DNA of 64,000 bases, taken from assembly GCF_037039395.1 (NCBI RefSeq), contig NZ_CP146242.1, forward strand, positions 3,049,001-3,113,000, given 5' to 3'. The DNA is from Agrobacterium vitis. GTDB taxonomy: Bacteria > Pseudomonadota > Alphaproteobacteria > Rhizobiales > Rhizobiaceae. Position numbers and translations under genes: made by a program. Shown here piece by piece: positions 31,789-42,504 of the stretch (position 1 is its first letter; each line of letters starts with the position of its first letter). The notes beneath the pieces were generated by a model. It saw nothing but the letters and a program-made list of their open reading frames with translations, was not told where the DNA came from and ran no database searches.

Positions 31789-33027
31789 ATGGACAGAATT
31801 TCTTCTGAAAACACCACAGATTCCGTTTCCGAAATAACCGATATCACTGTCAGCGCGCTTCACGCGCTTGCCTATCCAATCGACACCCATCTGGATTCGC
31901 TATTTCTATCGCGACTGGCCGGATATGATTTCTGGAAGGGAGACTGGAAGGCGCATCGGCGCTCCCTCGTGGTGTGGTTGATCCGAAAAACCTCGCCCAG
32001 AGGACGCAACAGGCCGTTGTCCGAACATGTCAGCGGTCCGGATTTTCTGGAAGGCGGTTATGGTGGGGCTTGTTTCAGTGCCCATGCCTTGTGGGAAAAC
32101 CTTATCCCGGCACCCTTCCTCGACCCCTGGAAAAACTGGGTGGATCATCAACGCTATGTGGAAGCGGTTATCAGGCAGAGCAAGGGCCGGATGCGGCTGG
32201 CGCGCAATGCAAGCGAGGTCCGCGCCGCCAAGGCTGAGGGGGCGCGATGCGCGATTCTGTCCATGGAAGGCGCGCATATGCTGGGGCCGGGCGGGCCGAA
32301 AAGCCAGGCCCTGCGGCTGGACAGGTTGGGCGAGATTGCCAGGGCCGGTGCCGCCTATCTGACACTCAACCATTTCAGCCATACCGATATCTCCGCGGCT
32401 GGTTATGCGCCGGTCAATCCATGGCGCAAGATCGAGGGCGGCGGTCTGTCTGCCTTCGGCAGGCAGGTGGTGGAGCGCTGCATCGATGTCGGACTGCTGG
32501 TGGACGTCACTCATACATCGACGCAGGGCATTCTGGATACTTGCGAGATCTGTCTCCGCCGCAACGTCCCGGTCTTTGCCTCGCATGGCGCATCGCGCAC
32601 GGTCACACGAGGCGGGGAGGAGAGGCTGTCGCGCCATCTGGACCGGGCGTTGAGTGATGAGGCCATCCGCGCCATTGTCCGGACAGGCGGCTGTATCAGC
32701 ATTATCCTGGCGCCATATTTCCTTCAGAACCGCTATCTTGCCGATGGCAAGCCGGACATGGACGCCGACATTGCCTTCGTGATCGCCTATTACGAAGCGT
32801 TTGCGCAGCTTATTGCCAGTATGAACATTGTCGAGGACCCCTGGAAGCATCTCTCGTTTGGCAGCGATTTCGACGGGGGCATTTCCAGCCTGCCAACAGG
32901 TATGCAAAGCGGCGCCGATCTTCCGAAGCTCACCGAAGCCATGGTCGCCGCCGGTTGGCCGACGCAGCGGATCATCGATGTCTATAGCGGCAATTTCCTG
33001 CGCGTCTGGGAGCAGGTCCGGCCCTGA
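31789..33027 (+). CDS. Membrane dipeptidase (peptidase M19)
   Basis: 412-residue zinc dipeptidase of the renal-dipeptidase family. Likely metal ligands are the HxD of YPIDTHLDS near residue 33, the Glu of LSMEGAHML, the His of LVDVTHTS and of FASHGASR, and the Asp of FGSDFDGGI. Such enzymes cleave dipeptides including those with D-residues; the substrate here is unknown. No signal peptide is apparent. It converges with the GT41 gene. Confidence 0.92.
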   Translation: MDRISSENTTDSVSEITDITVSALHALAYPIDTHLDSLFLSRLAGYDFWKGDWKAHRRSLVVWLIRKTSPRGRNRPLSEHVSGPDFLEGGYGGACFSAHALWENLIPAPFLDPWKNWVDHQRYVEAVIRQSKGRMRLARNASEVRAAKAEGARCAILSMEGAHMLGPGGPKSQALRLDRLGEIARAGAAYLTLNHFSHTDISAAGYAPVNPWRKIEGGGLSAFGRQVVERCIDVGLLVDVTHTSTQGILDTCEICLRRNVPVFASHGASRTVTRGGEERLSRHLDRALSDEAIRAIVRTGGCISIILAPYFLQNRYLADGKPDMDADIAFVIAYYEAFAQLIASMNIVEDPWKHLSFGSDFDGGISSLPTGMQSGADLPKLTEAMVAAGWPTQRIIDVYSGNFLRVWEQVRP

Positions 33028-33052
33028 GGCCTTCAGTCTTCGCGGCAACAAT

Positions 33053-33144
33053 ACAGCGCCGTGCGTTTTATAAAATGCACAAAGGACGTTGTAACACTAT
33101 GCAGTAGGACAACGCCGCTCGCCAGATTTGGCGGGCGGCGTTGT
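33053..33144. terminator. Rhizobial palindromic element and terminator hairpin between convergent genes
   Basis: The sequence from 33053 (ACAGCGCCGTGCGTTTTATA...) is a shorter relative of the palindrome at 19049-19084, including the following GTAACACT. After it, ACAACGCCGCTCGCCA (33109-33124) pairs with TGGCGGGCGGCGTTGT (33129-33144) with one wobble around GATT. This hairpin can terminate both the dipeptidase and the glycosyltransferase transcripts, although no long T-run follows. Confidence 0.65.
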
Positions 33145-33169
33145 CATCACACACGACAGCGCCGTGGTG

Positions 33170-35212
33170 TCAGGTCTCTATGCCGGACCATAGGCGCGTG
33201 TCGGGAAGGAGAGGCGCGTGCCTGTTCCACTTGGTGAGCTTTTCCCGGTAGCGCCGTCGATAGGTTTGATCGTCCTCGAAATCGATATTCTCCAGGGCGA
33301 ATTCAACACCGATCTCGTAATAGGCCTCCATATTGAGCAGTTCGGGCTTGGGTGTTTCGCCCCGTTCGCATTCACCTTGCATCTGCCAGAACAAGTGTTC
33401 GAGCCGACGGGCGAGGCCGGGCATGTCACGCAGGGCGCTGGTTTCGAACTGTCGGCTCAAGCTTTCCTTGATGGCTACAAGGCTCTGACGGTCCTGGGCG
33501 AAGGCGATTGCGCGCCGAACATAGTCATCCGGAGATTGGCAGATCAGCTCCGGCGCACCGGCAGATGCCACGACGCTGGCGCAGAAGCGCGATGCGAAGC
33601 TCTTGCCGGGGAAAGTCAGGACCGGCAGGCCCATGTTGATGGCGTCGGCGGCGGTGGAATGCGCACCGTAAGGGAAGGTATCGAGAAACAGATCAGCAAC
33701 AGCGATGCGGGCAAGATGTTGCGCATTGCCCGCCTTGGCCGCAAACAGCAGCCGAGCCGAATCGACGCCGCATCGGGTTGCCGTATCGCGCAGGCGCTGA
33801 TTGACCTCTTCGTTGCCGGACAGCAGCCAGAGCACGCTGCCGGGCGTTGCCTGCAGGATGGTCATCCAGCGGGTGAAGCCGCTTTGCGTAATTTTCTGCA
33901 TGCCGTTGAAGCAGGCAAAGACGAAGGCGTCTTCGGGCAGGCCCACTTCGCTGCGTGTCGGGCGCGGCGCCACTTTCCGCTTGCGATCGACCGGCTGGTT
34001 GCAGGCGATCCGAAGCACCTTCTCGGAATAATAGATCTCGTGTTCAGGCGGTACGATAAGATTGTCAGCAATCATATATTGATGGAAAGGGCTCGCCATG
34101 GAGCCGGGATAGCCGCAGAAATTGACGATAACCGGGGCAGGCCGATAGGCGAAAATCCGGGTTCTCGCATGCTTCGTATAACCGTTGACGTCGATCAGCA
34201 CGTCGATTTCATCGGCTGCGATCAGCCGGGCAGCATCGACATCGCTCAGCGCAAAAATATCGCGCCAGCCATCGACCGCCTGTTTGATGCGTTGCTGGGT
34301 TTCATCGGTTTCTATCGGTTCTCCGCAATAATAGGCGAACACTTCGATACTGGTCTTGTCATGTAATTCCAGCACTTCGCGCAGCGCAAAGCCGACCGCA
34401 TGGTCGCGCAGGTCCGACGACAGGTAACCGACACGTAACCGCTGGCCGGTTCCGGTCTTCTGGCGTGGCAGTTGGGGCGGTACGGCGCTCAGATCCGGAC
34501 GGCCGATCATTGTTTTGTTGCAGCGATAGGCTTTGGCCAGATGGAACAGCGGATCGTCTGAATAGCAGGAGATCGTCAAGGGCGACACTGCATCCAGCAA
34601 CTGGCGCATCGTGACATGGGGAGATTCTTGAAGGACCGGCCATTTGCACTGACGCAACCGTATGGCGGACCAATGCTGACCGGCTTCAGTCTTGTCGGGC
34701 CGCAGCTCGATTGCTTTCCACAGAGAGGCTTCAGCCTCTTCCATCAGACCGGCGTTTTCCAGCACGCGACCGATATGTTCCAGCACCATGATGCGATTGG
34801 CAAGCCGGTCAGGCGAAACATCCGCAGTCATTTCGGCATAGCTGCGCCATTGTTGCAGGGCATCGTTGAGCAGCCCGCTGTCTTCCAGAGACCTGCCCAG
34901 ATTGACATGGGCGGCGCCGAATTGCGGGTCAATCTTCAGGCAGGCGCGCAGAGCATTGATTGCCCCAGCCATATCGCCAAGCTGCCTCAAGGTGACGGAA
35001 TAGTTGAAATAGACCATATGCACCAGCGGATGGGCGCTGTTATAGGCGATCCAGACCTTGTAAAGCTCCATGGCCTGATCGACGCGACCTGCCCTGGCGC
35101 ATTGCTCGGCGACTTCGAACAACTTTGTCAGCGAGAGCTGTTGGGTGCGTGCCTGCTCTACGAAGTCGGCAGAAGGTGCAGCGATAGTCGATGTTACAAT
35201 GCCAGTGTCCAT
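33170..35212 (-). CDS. TPR-containing GT41 glycosyltransferase (O-GlcNAc-transferase/SPINDLY-like)
   Basis: About 680 residues. The N-terminal 200 residues are TPR repeats (LFEVAEQCARAGRVDQAMEL, FNYSVTLRQLGDMAGAINAL, AAHVNLGRSLEDSGLLNDAL). The rest is the split GT-B catalytic domain of family 41: RVGYLSSDLRDHAVGFALRE holds the conserved His, then VLIDVNGYTKHARTRIF, VNFCGYPGSMAS, FNGMQKITQ and LFLDTFPYGAHSTAADAINM near the donor site. These enzymes put single sugars on Ser/Thr. The neighbour on the same strand is a Ser/Thr-rich octapeptide-repeat protein, a natural substrate candidate. The start at 35212 follows GGGGTGG; 35239 is an alternative. Confidence 0.9.
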   Translation of the reverse strand: MDTGIVTSTIAAPSADFVEQARTQQLSLTKLFEVAEQCARAGRVDQAMELYKVWIAYNSAHPLVHMVYFNYSVTLRQLGDMAGAINALRACLKIDPQFGAAHVNLGRSLEDSGLLNDALQQWRSYAEMTADVSPDRLANRIMVLEHIGRVLENAGLMEEAEASLWKAIELRPDKTEAGQHWSAIRLRQCKWPVLQESPHVTMRQLLDAVSPLTISCYSDDPLFHLAKAYRCNKTMIGRPDLSAVPPQLPRQKTGTGQRLRVGYLSSDLRDHAVGFALREVLELHDKTSIEVFAYYCGEPIETDETQQRIKQAVDGWRDIFALSDVDAARLIAADEIDVLIDVNGYTKHARTRIFAYRPAPVIVNFCGYPGSMASPFHQYMIADNLIVPPEHEIYYSEKVLRIACNQPVDRKRKVAPRPTRSEVGLPEDAFVFACFNGMQKITQSGFTRWMTILQATPGSVLWLLSGNEEVNQRLRDTATRCGVDSARLLFAAKAGNAQHLARIAVADLFLDTFPYGAHSTAADAINMGLPVLTFPGKSFASRFCASVVASAGAPELICQSPDDYVRRAIAFAQDRQSLVAIKESLSRQFETSALRDMPGLARRLEHLFWQMQGECERGETPKPELLNMEAYYEIGVEFALENIDFEDDQTYRRRYREKLTKWNRHAPLLPDTRLWSGIET

Positions 35213-35426
35213 ATCCACCCCAGGAACAGTCGGCCACAAGGCCGGGTAACGACAGCAGGCATATGCCGATGGGCATCAGGCCTGACGCATAACACTTTTC
35301 CACGGTAAACGGGACCGCGATGTCATGCCTTGCCTTGGTAGCGGCATTAGCTTGCATCGGGCTTGACGAAGGATTGATGGCAAGAACACTGGCAAAACAT
35401 CGCATCTGGGCAGAATGGAAGCCTGA

Positions 35427-35461
35427 AAAAGTAAATGCGGCGCCTGGAGGAGGCGCCGCAT
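35427..35461 (-). terminator. Intrinsic terminator of the octapeptide-repeat gene
   Basis: ATGCGGCGCCT and AGGCGCCGCAT (35435-35445 and 35451-35461) form a perfect 11-bp stem around a five-base loop. On the minus strand it runs into TTACTTTTTC. It lies 56 bp after the repeat-gene stop and about 220 bp before the glycosyltransferase start, so the two genes are probably separate units or partly coupled by read-through. Confidence 0.85.
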
Positions 35462-35516
35462 CTGGTCTTGCTGTCGAGGGCTTTACAAGCGCGGCCAGAG
35501 CAGCGCCGATAAGCAG

Positions 35517-37076
35517 TTAGATGCTTTGATAGGCAAGGATGATGGCTTCAACCTGCGACGAGCTGAAAGCCTGGACCTGCGTGGTGGTCAGCGACTGCAG
35601 CTGCGTGCTGGTCAGGGCGCCGATATCGTCAGTTGTCAGGCCGCCGATTGACTTGACGCTGATCGCGGCAATATCGCCGGTGGAGAAGGTAACGATATCG
35701 GCGGTTTCCAGCGCAGAGATCTGCTTGGAGCTGAGGTTGGCCACCTGGCTGGTTGTCAGAGCTTCCGCTTGAGCAGTCGTCAGAGCCGCAACCTGGCTGG
35801 TGGACAGGCCGCCGATTGACTTGGTGGAGATCGACGCGACCTGGTCCGTTGACAGGCCAGCTACGGCATCGGTGGTGAGGACGCCAACCTGGGCTGAAGA
35901 CAGGGTTGCCACCTGGGTTGTTGACAAGGCAACGACCTGGTCGGAGGACAGGGCCTTGACCTGTGTGGTGGACAATGCGGCGATCTGTGCCGTTGTCAGG
36001 GCGGCTCCATCCGCGGTTTCCAGCGCAGCTATCTGGGTTGTGGTCAGGCCGCTGATGGACTTGGCGCTGATTGCAGCAACCTGCGTGCTGGAAAGGGTAG
36101 CAATGGCGTCGGTGGACAGGGCGGCGATTTGCTTTGCGCCGAGGGTAGCAACCTGGCCGGACGACAGCGCGCTGACCTGGTCGGTGGACAAGGACGCGAT
36201 CTGCGTGGTGGTCAGGCCGACAATGGTCTTGGTGCTGATGGCGGCGAGATCGGTGCTGTCGAGCGTTGCGACATCAGCCGTGTCGAGGCTGCCGAGCTGA
36301 GCCGAAGAGAAGCCGGAAATCTGCGTGGACGACAAGGCCGAGACCTGGTCGGAAGACAGGGCTTTGACCTGAGCGGTGGACAATGCGGCGATCTGTGTCG
36401 ACGTCAGGGCGGCTCCATCCGCGGTTTCCAGCGCAGCTATCTGGGTTGTGGTCAGGCCGCTGATGGACTTGGCGCTGATTGCAGCAACCTGGGTGCTGGA
36501 AAGTGCAGCAATTCCGTCGGTGGTCAGGCCAGCAAGCTGCTTGGCGCTAAGAGTAGAGATCTGACCGGTTGACAGCTGCGTGACCTGGTCCGTGGTCAAG
36601 GCGCTAAGCTGCGTCGAGGTCAGGCCGGAGACCGCTTTGGTGCTGATTGCCTGGATCTGGTCGGACGTCATCACCGCGATATCATCGGTGCCGAGTGCAG
36701 CGATTTGCGTCGCGGACAGAACTGAAACTTGCGACGACAACAGATTGGCTGTTTGAGTCGTGCCGAAATTGCCGATCTGGGAGGCTGTCAATGCGGCCAC
36801 AGCCTTGGTGCTCAAAGCGGCTTCCTGACCCGAGCTCAACGCGGTCAGCTGGCTGAGCGTCAGGCCAACGACGCCAGTAGCGGAAATGGCGCCCATCTGG
36901 TTTGTGTCCAGCACAGCCAGGTCTACCGTTTCGATTGCTGCGATCTGCTTGGAAGACAATGCCGCCACCTGAGTGGTCGACAGTGCAGCTGCATCTTCCG
37001 TATTCAGGGATGCGATCGCTGTGGTGGACAGCGCCTTGATTTGCGTAATGGATAACGACGAAACAATAGAAGTCAT
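35517..37076 (-). CDS. Octapeptide-repeat protein, 64 uninterrupted repeats, Ser/Thr-rich
   Basis: 519 residues. After a 7-residue start (MTSIVSS) the whole protein divides into exactly 64 octads of pattern h-[ST]-[ST]-x-[QDA]-h-x-A, such as LSTTQVAA, LSSKQIAA and ISAKSISG, with no loop or leftover. Octads of type IS.KSI.G recur every 7-10 units, giving a higher-order repeat. There is no signal peptide, transmembrane helix or Cys. A regular hydrophobic residue every eight positions suggests a solenoid, likely secreted by a leaderless route. A GT41 glycosyltransferase lies next downstream. No characterised family is recognised. Confidence 0.85.
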   Translation of the reverse strand: MTSIVSSLSITQIKALSTTAIASLNTEDAAALSTTQVAALSSKQIAAIETVDLAVLDTNQMGAISATGVVGLTLSQLTALSSGQEAALSTKAVAALTASQIGNFGTTQTANLLSSQVSVLSATQIAALGTDDIAVMTSDQIQAISTKAVSGLTSTQLSALTTDQVTQLSTGQISTLSAKQLAGLTTDGIAALSSTQVAAISAKSISGLTTTQIAALETADGAALTSTQIAALSTAQVKALSSDQVSALSSTQISGFSSAQLGSLDTADVATLDSTDLAAISTKTIVGLTTTQIASLSTDQVSALSSGQVATLGAKQIAALSTDAIATLSSTQVAAISAKSISGLTTTQIAALETADGAALTTAQIAALSTTQVKALSSDQVVALSTTQVATLSSAQVGVLTTDAVAGLSTDQVASISTKSIGGLSTSQVAALTTAQAEALTTSQVANLSSKQISALETADIVTFSTGDIAAISVKSIGGLTTDDIGALTSTQLQSLTTTQVQAFSSSQVEAIILAYQSI

Positions 37077-37584
37077 TGAGATGTGCCCCTTGGGTTAACG
37101 GAATGCCAACATCACCCTCCCACCATGGATTCTATCGGGTCACGACATGTCGTACCGTCGAATCAAATCGCATCAGAAGAGAAAATGCTACTCAGGACAT
37201 GGCTCGGATGAGCCGGCACGTTAGGAGCGCATCATGCATAAGAGCTCACAAAAGCTCTGATCCTACGTCAATTGACGATAACGTGTTGCAAAGGTGCATG
37301 TCGTTTCGCCAAAATTTGCCTTTAACATAGTCCATCTCCGTTCTGCACGAGAGATTGACCTATGCAATCATATGTACCCGAAGAATTACTAATTTTCATT
37401 TAATGAGGGATTTTAGAGTGAGGATGCAACTTCTGTTGCTAGCAACGTTATTTGTTCCCTGATGTCTCTCTCGGTGCAATTCTCAAAAAACATTGCACTT
37501 ATTGAATGTGTTTCTCGGAAATCGATTCTTGATAATAACAAATTCCAGAAATCCGCGTTATCTGGTGGAGATGTAGATCGCGGC
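37077..37584. other. Intergenic, promoter region of the repeat gene
   Basis: About 500 AT-richer bases up to the IS66 edge. No gene is visible. The divergent ORFs in it show no family features or ribosome sites. Confidence 0.45.
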
Positions 37585-37682
37585 GTATGCGGCGTCCACG
37601 CCCCATTGATTTTTCAGTTGCAGCGGCTTGATAGTTTTGCCTGGGGGCCGGATGTGAGCTCACCGATGAGTATCTGACGAGC

Positions 37683-39371
37683 TCATTGTGAGGCCTTGAT
37701 GCGGGTGGCATAGGCCCAAGGCATCAGGGCATCGATGTCTTTCACGAGGTGGCCGTTTGCGAGGCGGGTGAAGAGGTCGCAAAGATAGGCGTAAGGTTCA
37801 ACGCCGTTCATTTTGCAAGTGCCGATAAGACTGGCAAACCGAGCCCAATTGCGGCCCCCTTCATCGTGCCCCGCAAAGAGCGCATTGCGGCGGTTCATGG
37901 CCGGGCGGCGGATCGCGTTTTCCACCAGGTTGGAGTCGATATCGACATGGCCATCGTCCAGGAACAGCCGGAATCCGTCCTGTCGCGTCAGCATATAGGC
38001 CAGGGCTTTTCCGAGGTCAGATTTGCGTGAGACGCGCGCGGCCTGGGCTGCCAGCCAGGTGAAGAACTCCTCCACCAGCGGGAGGGACAGGTCCTGTCGA
38101 ACTGCCCGGCGATGTTCGGGGTCTGAGCCTCGGATACTGTCTTCGATCTTGTAGAGCGCGGCGATCCGCACCAACGCCTCGTCGACGATGGGCGATCCGC
38201 TCTTTGGCGTGGCCTTGATCAGCTTTCTGCGCCCGTGTGCCCAACAGAAAGCCAACTTCAGCGGAGCGCCGCCGATACGATCGGACGTAGCGAGATGAGA
38301 GTAACCGCCGTAGGCATCCACTTGGATTGTGCCGTTGAACCCGTCAAGGATCTCAGCGGCATATTCTCCTTTACGCCCGGGCCGATAATGGAACACCACA
38401 CCTGACGGAGCAGAACCATTCCAGCCGCGGTCGTCACGCAGCACGGCCCAGAGATAGCCGGTCTTTGTCTTGCCTCGCCCAGGATCCAGCACCGGGGCGG
38501 TCGTTTCGTCGACATAGAGGCGCGTGCTTTCCCACAGCAGCCGTTTGGCCATGTGGTCGACCACCGGTGCGATTTCGCTACCCGTGCGCCCCATCCAATC
38601 GGCCAGCACCGTGCGGTCGATTGGCACGCCGTGTCGCGCCATGACCTCGGCCTGACGGTTGAGGGGCATGTGTTCGGAATGCTTGGAGACGGCAATCTCC
38701 GCCAGAAGGGCCTCCGTCGGCCAGCTCCCTTCCAGAAGATGCGCCGGCGCTCTGGCCTGGACGACGCCGGTTCGACCCTTGGGGCATGCGTATTTCGGGC
38801 GGATCGTGACGATCACCTCGTAGCGCGCCGGGATCCGGTCGAGCCGTTCCGTCCGGTCCTCGCCGATCCGGACCATGTTGCCGCAACCGCAGGGACAAAC
38901 GATGCTATCGGGCTCGATCACGCGCTCGACCCGCGGCAGGTGTTCGGGCAGTGCACGGGCCTTGCGCTCCTTGCGAGAAACGGCCTTGTCCGGATCGCCA
39001 ACCTCTCCAGAATTGCCAGCCTTTTCGGGATCATCTGCGCTGGCTTCGATCTTCTTCTCGACGGCGGCGATCCGCGCCTGTGTTTCGGCAATCGCCGTTT
39101 CAAGGTCTTCCAGTGCCAGTTCCATCTGCGCCGGATCGAGCTTTTCCGATTTTGGCCCGAACTTCGTGCGCCTGTAGTCGTGAACCTGCCCCTCAAGCTT
39201 CTCGATCAGTTCCTTCAGCTCAGTGATGAACGCGTCCTTTTCGGCAACGACCGCCTGCTCATGCTGGCGTGCCGCACGCTCGACCGACAGTTCGAACTGC
39301 ATCGCCGCAAAGGCTTTGACTACCTCTGGCGGAAGGTCCGGAAACAGGCTGAGATCAATAGGTTGCGACAT
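37683..39371 (-). CDS. tnpC: IS66 transposase TnpC
   Basis: 562-residue DDE transposase. The N-terminal leucine-rich coiled region (AFAAMQFELSVERAARQHEQ) is followed by a zinc-binding block (IVCPCGCGNMV), the DDE core (LYVDETTAPVLDPGRGKTKT, VDAYGGYSHL, AFCWAHGRRKL) and the C-terminal IS66 tail (NAIRRPAMNRRNALFAGHDE). It is full length for the family. Confidence 0.96.
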   Translation of the reverse strand: MSQPIDLSLFPDLPPEVVKAFAAMQFELSVERAARQHEQAVVAEKDAFITELKELIEKLEGQVHDYRRTKFGPKSEKLDPAQMELALEDLETAIAETQARIAAVEKKIEASADDPEKAGNSGEVGDPDKAVSRKERKARALPEHLPRVERVIEPDSIVCPCGCGNMVRIGEDRTERLDRIPARYEVIVTIRPKYACPKGRTGVVQARAPAHLLEGSWPTEALLAEIAVSKHSEHMPLNRQAEVMARHGVPIDRTVLADWMGRTGSEIAPVVDHMAKRLLWESTRLYVDETTAPVLDPGRGKTKTGYLWAVLRDDRGWNGSAPSGVVFHYRPGRKGEYAAEILDGFNGTIQVDAYGGYSHLATSDRIGGAPLKLAFCWAHGRRKLIKATPKSGSPIVDEALVRIAALYKIEDSIRGSDPEHRRAVRQDLSLPLVEEFFTWLAAQAARVSRKSDLGKALAYMLTRQDGFRLFLDDGHVDIDSNLVENAIRRPAMNRRNALFAGHDEGGRNWARFASLIGTCKMNGVEPYAYLCDLFTRLANGHLVKDIDALMPWAYATRIKASQ

Positions 39372-39433
39372 GCCGCTTTATAGCAAAGCAGCTCAAAAAA
39401 TCCAAATAAAACAATAGAAAGACGGCCGAACAA

Positions 39434-39783
39434 TCATCCTGCCGCCGACGGCGCGGTCACCCGTTGCGCCATCACCCGCCGCCAGTCAAGACCTTCGAAC
39501 AAAGCCTCATATTGACCCCTGGAAAGACGCATCGTCCCATCCTGAACCTTGGGCCAGGCAAAGCTTCCATGTTCAAGAATTTTGTAAGTTAGCACCATTC
39601 CTGTGCCATCCCACACCAGGATCTTCAGACGATCCCCGCGCTTCGACCGGAAGATCACCGTCACCCCGGAATGCGGGTCCAGCTTCAACTCGGTCTGCAC
39701 CATCAAAGCCAGCGCCTGATGCCCACAGCGGAAGTCAACCGGACGGGTTGCGATCAGGATCGGCAGTCGTTGGCCCGCGACGA

Positions 39784-39787
<4 letters not shown>
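39434..39787 (-). CDS. tnpB: IS66 accessory protein TnpB
   Basis: 117 residues with LPILIATRPVDFRCGHQALA and FRSKRGDRLKILVWDGTGMV, the IS66 Orf2 signatures. It is required with TnpA and TnpC for transposition in characterised elements. The start overlaps the tnpA stop by four bases. Confidence 0.95.
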
Positions 39788-41499
<1,712 letters not shown>

Positions 41500-41850
41500 G
41501 AAAGGCTGGTCTCAGAGGTGGCACAGAACTCTTGAGTTCATCGAGGTGTTCCACGTCACTATAACTGCGGTGGGAAGAGGGCAATGCCAAGCTGAAGCAG
41601 AGCGGCACCGATCTGTTTTTGGATAAGGCCGTGTTGCAGGCCGGTTGCGTCGTCTATGACCAATGTCGCGATAATTTTCGCAACGTCACCCAGGTTGAAG
41701 CGGTGTTGAAGACATATTTTGAAACTGGAAGAAGCAATCAATTCTGCCAATTAGCTTTCTATATCCGTGTTGGTGGTTGATCGTCAGGGGATCACGCTAT
41801 AAAAGTCTGGCGCGGAGTCAAACGGCTACGGGAATTCAAGAGGAAATGTC
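41500..41850. other. Intergenic; possible decayed fragment
   Basis: One plus-strand frame reads VLQAGCVVYDQCRDNFRNVT before a stop near 41755; it looks protein-like but has no start and no recognised family. The last 90 bp should be the cold-shock gene's long 5' leader, usual for csp genes. Confidence 0.35.
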
Positions 41851-42054
41851 ATGCCTACTGGTACTGTGAAATTTTTTAACGACGACAAGGGTTTTGGTTT
41901 TATCACGCCCGAGAATGGTGGAACGGATGTATTCGTTCACGTGTCTTCCCTGCAGCGCGGTGACTCGCTCAGAGAAGGTGACAAGGTCAGCTTCGAAATC
42001 GGGCAGGACCGTAAGACCGGGAAGTCGAAGGCTGAAAACGTCAGCGTGCTTTAA
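41851..42054 (+). CDS. Cold-shock domain protein
   Basis: 67-residue CspA-type nucleic-acid chaperone. It contains both RNP motifs ([10 protein letters not shown] and DVFVHVSSL) and the GTVKFFN start. An AAGAGGAAATGTC site precedes ATG. A single-domain protein of this size binds single-stranded RNA or DNA in the cytosol. Confidence 0.97.
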   Translation: MPTGTVKFFNDDKGFGFITPENGGTDVFVHVSSLQRGDSLREGDKVSFEIGQDRKTGKSKAENVSVL

Positions 42055-42187
42055 CAACGGAGCCGCGTTCAGTGCAATGATACGCACGAACGCATTCCGT
42101 GAGTTGAACTCGAATTTGTCGACATGCTCGAGTGGAAGGCGAGAAGATATTCTGATCGCCAGTTCTACCTCGATCTGTTCCTAAAGC

Positions 42188-42224
42188 ATTGGACCGAAAA
42201 GTGATAATCGCTTTTCGGTCCAAT
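42188..42224. repeat. Perfect 14-bp-arm palindrome
   Basis: ATTGGACCGAAAAG (42188-42201) and CTTTTCGGTCCAAT (42211-42224) are exact complements around nine bases. Palindromes of this kind recur between genes in Rhizobiaceae; it could also terminate the cold-shock transcript. The remaining stretch 42225-42504 shows nothing convincing. Confidence 0.7.
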
Positions 42225-42504
42225 CATTGAGTGAATGAGACCACAAGCCGCCTAGTGCTCTCCTAGCTGTTTGAGCGCGCAGCCTTTATTTCCAAACATT
42301 TATATCCACTACAAATGCAATCTGTCCGCAGAAAGGCAATCGCCTTTGTGCGCCTGGTATCTTCCAATATTCCGGCTGATGACAAGGTTAGCTGAAGGGC
42401 GCACATGTGCTTTATCGCCGTGTTGTCACGCTCGATGACGAGAAAAGGACGAGATCCTTGCGGCCTAGCCGCTCGACCTGGAAGGCTTTCCGACATCCGC
42501 CATA

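Noticed and set aside
35539..37055. Plus-strand ORFs across the octad gene
   Set aside because: They are shadows of the repetitive minus-strand gene; the perfect 8-residue period exists only on the minus strand.
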